Positions 6,116-6,740 of a stretch of DNA of 6,740 nt are shown here, piece after piece. Below the pieces are notes generated by a model, which saw only the letters and a list, made by a program, of their open reading frames with translations, was not told the DNA's origin and did not search any database. Position 1 is the stretch's first letter. The number at the start of each line of letters is the position of its first letter. Position numbers and translations under genes: made by a program. Source of the DNA: an uncultured bacterium (GTDB taxonomy: Bacteria; Desulfobacterota; WTBG01); assembly GCA_938024025.1 (NCBI GenBank), contig CALJBY010000189.1, positions 1 to 6,740 of the forward strand, in the 5' to 3' direction.

Positions 6116-6553
6116 CTATTTAATCCAAATGATCCCCCGATGTTCCTTCTCGTCCATGGGGTAGAATGTTGCAGACGTTTTGAATACATACTCATATTTT
6201 CCCTTTTCCGTAAAGCAAAGGCTTGCCGTCCCGCCAAAGGGAAGTTTTCCGGATTCATACGCCCCATCCTTGCCCACAAAAAAGTTGACGGGAGATCCAC
6301 AGGCAAGCACAACCTTTTTATCCAGGAAAAGTATTTCCACCGGTTGTGGTGAGTGGTTTACCCAGATCACCGTTGTGCCCGGCTGTGAACGGAGCGTTGC
6401 AGGCATTAACCCTTCATAGGTCTTAACCGTAACAACCTTGTTGATCACTTTCAGTTCTTCAGCTGTTTCATCATCAGCAGCATGCATAAATCCTCCACTG
6501 CACAAAACCACCATCACTGCAACCACCACGATTAATTGTTTCCTTCTCTCCAC
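6116..6553 (-). CDS. Secreted cupredoxin-like protein lacking the usual copper ligands
   Basis: This 145-aa protein has a Sec signal peptide: basic ERRK at 2-5, a hydrophobic core at about 7-21 and probable cleavage near A25. The mature part looks like a small cupredoxin beta barrel, with TYEGLMPATLRSQPGTTVIW at 45-64 followed by VNHSP, a pattern typical of plastocyanin-like proteins. The standard ligand set is not obvious: the His expected after the PGTTVxWVN strand falls at PQPVEI, and the C-terminal C-x-x-H-x-x-M loop is replaced by SLCFTEKGKYEYVF. Two cysteines, C85 (ACGSPV) and C113 (SLCF), and a late H138 remain and could form a disulfide or another metal site. The start is GTG, fixed by the ribosome binding site. 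It ends 25 bases from the convergent selenoprotein gene and lies downstream of a membrane-protein gene in the same direction. A role in electron transfer or metal handling is only inferred. Confidence 0.78.
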   Translation of the reverse strand: MERRKQLIVVVAVMVVLCSGGFMHAADDETAEELKVINKVVTVKTYEGLMPATLRSQPGTTVIWVNHSPQPVEILFLDKKVVLACGSPVNFFVGKDGAYESGKLPFGGTASLCFTEKGKYEYVFKTSATFYPMDEKEHRGIIWIK

Positions 6554-6558
6554 TTCGC

Positions 6559-6566
6559 ACCTCCTT
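6559..6566 (-). promoter_or_regulatory. Strong Shine-Dalgarno for the GTG-started cupredoxin-like gene
   Basis: On the minus strand AAGGAGGT lies 5 bases before the GTG at 6553-6551. It is a full-length match that supports this rare start codon. Confidence 0.75.
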
Positions 6567-6616
6567 TCAAATCGTTAGGGGTTTTCAATAACAAACCACA
6601 GATATATCCCGTCCAC

Positions 6617-6740
6617 TTACGAAGACACCTGATCGGAAGCGGCATATTTTCTTTCCGGTATCTTTTTCCATATCAGGATGCCCCAGATAAAAACGATAAG
6701 ATCCATCCCGCCGGCAAGGGCAAAGGGATAGCTGTAGCCA
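6617..6740 (-). CDS. C-terminal end of a membrane protein, probable transporter (partial)
   Basis: The last 40 codons of a minus-strand gene run in from the right edge and end in TAA at 6619-6617. They encode GYSYPFALAGGMDLIVFIWG, then a further hydrophobic stretch ending in W, then KKIPERKYAASDQVSS. This is one transmembrane helix (about 20 residues) followed by a short basic-polar cytoplasmic tail. That ending resembles the last helix of major facilitator superfamily transporters, but 40 residues are too few to be sure. The stop is 63 bases before the start of the cupredoxin-like gene, in the same direction, so the two may be cotranscribed. Everything upstream is outside the window. Confidence 0.6.
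   Translation of the reverse strand, partial: GYSYPFALAGGMDLIVFIWGILIWKKIPERKYAASDQVSS

Overview
The window reads as bacterial chromosomal DNA of moderate GC content. It carries six complete protein-coding genes that I can support, one gene cut by the right edge and one doubtful small ORF. The gene set fits an anaerobic or microaerophilic environmental bacterium: an aldo/keto reductase with eight C-terminal cysteines of iron-sulfur type, a probable selenocysteine-containing thiol oxidoreductase, a cupredoxin-like secreted protein and a Cys-rich receiver protein. Intergenic repeats of the 'GCAGAGACGCAAAG' type are, from memory, frequent in Desulfobacterota and anammox planctomycetes. I would guess a Gram-negative of that broad ecological kind, but the sequence does not fix the taxon.

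Layout, left to right. 1-218 holds a doubtful 51-codon ORF on the minus strand and a strong ribosome binding site. 219-668 (+) is a stand-alone, cysteine-rich response-regulator receiver. 669-1131 is noncoding and carries a degenerate repeat. 1132-3835 (+) is a two-gene operon: an M48 zinc-metalloprotease lipoprotein, then, after four bases, a YbdG-type mechanosensitive channel. 4060-5091 (+) is the aldo/keto reductase. 5092-5340 is AT-rich noncoding DNA with a palindrome and an inverted relative of the first repeat. 5341-6090 (+) is a three-helix membrane-anchored peroxiredoxin-like protein. 6116-6553 (-) is the secreted cupredoxin-like protein, and 6617-6740 (-) is the C-terminal end of a membrane protein, probably a transporter, in the same direction.

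The main discovery is at 5341-6090. A plain ORF finder splits this gene in two at an in-frame TGA (5731-5733). The TGA sits exactly where the first cysteine of the redox motif W-C-P-F-C is expected, the frame and the family similarity continue on both sides, and an 8-bp perfect hairpin starts 13 bases after the TGA. The best reading is a selenoprotein with a U-P-F-C active site and a bacterial SECIS element, not two genes or a pseudogene.

The M48 protease and YbdG-type channel look like a cell-envelope stress pair. The selenoprotein and the cupredoxin-like protein converge with only 25 bases between them. Both are probably extracytoplasmic, but nothing shows that they work together.
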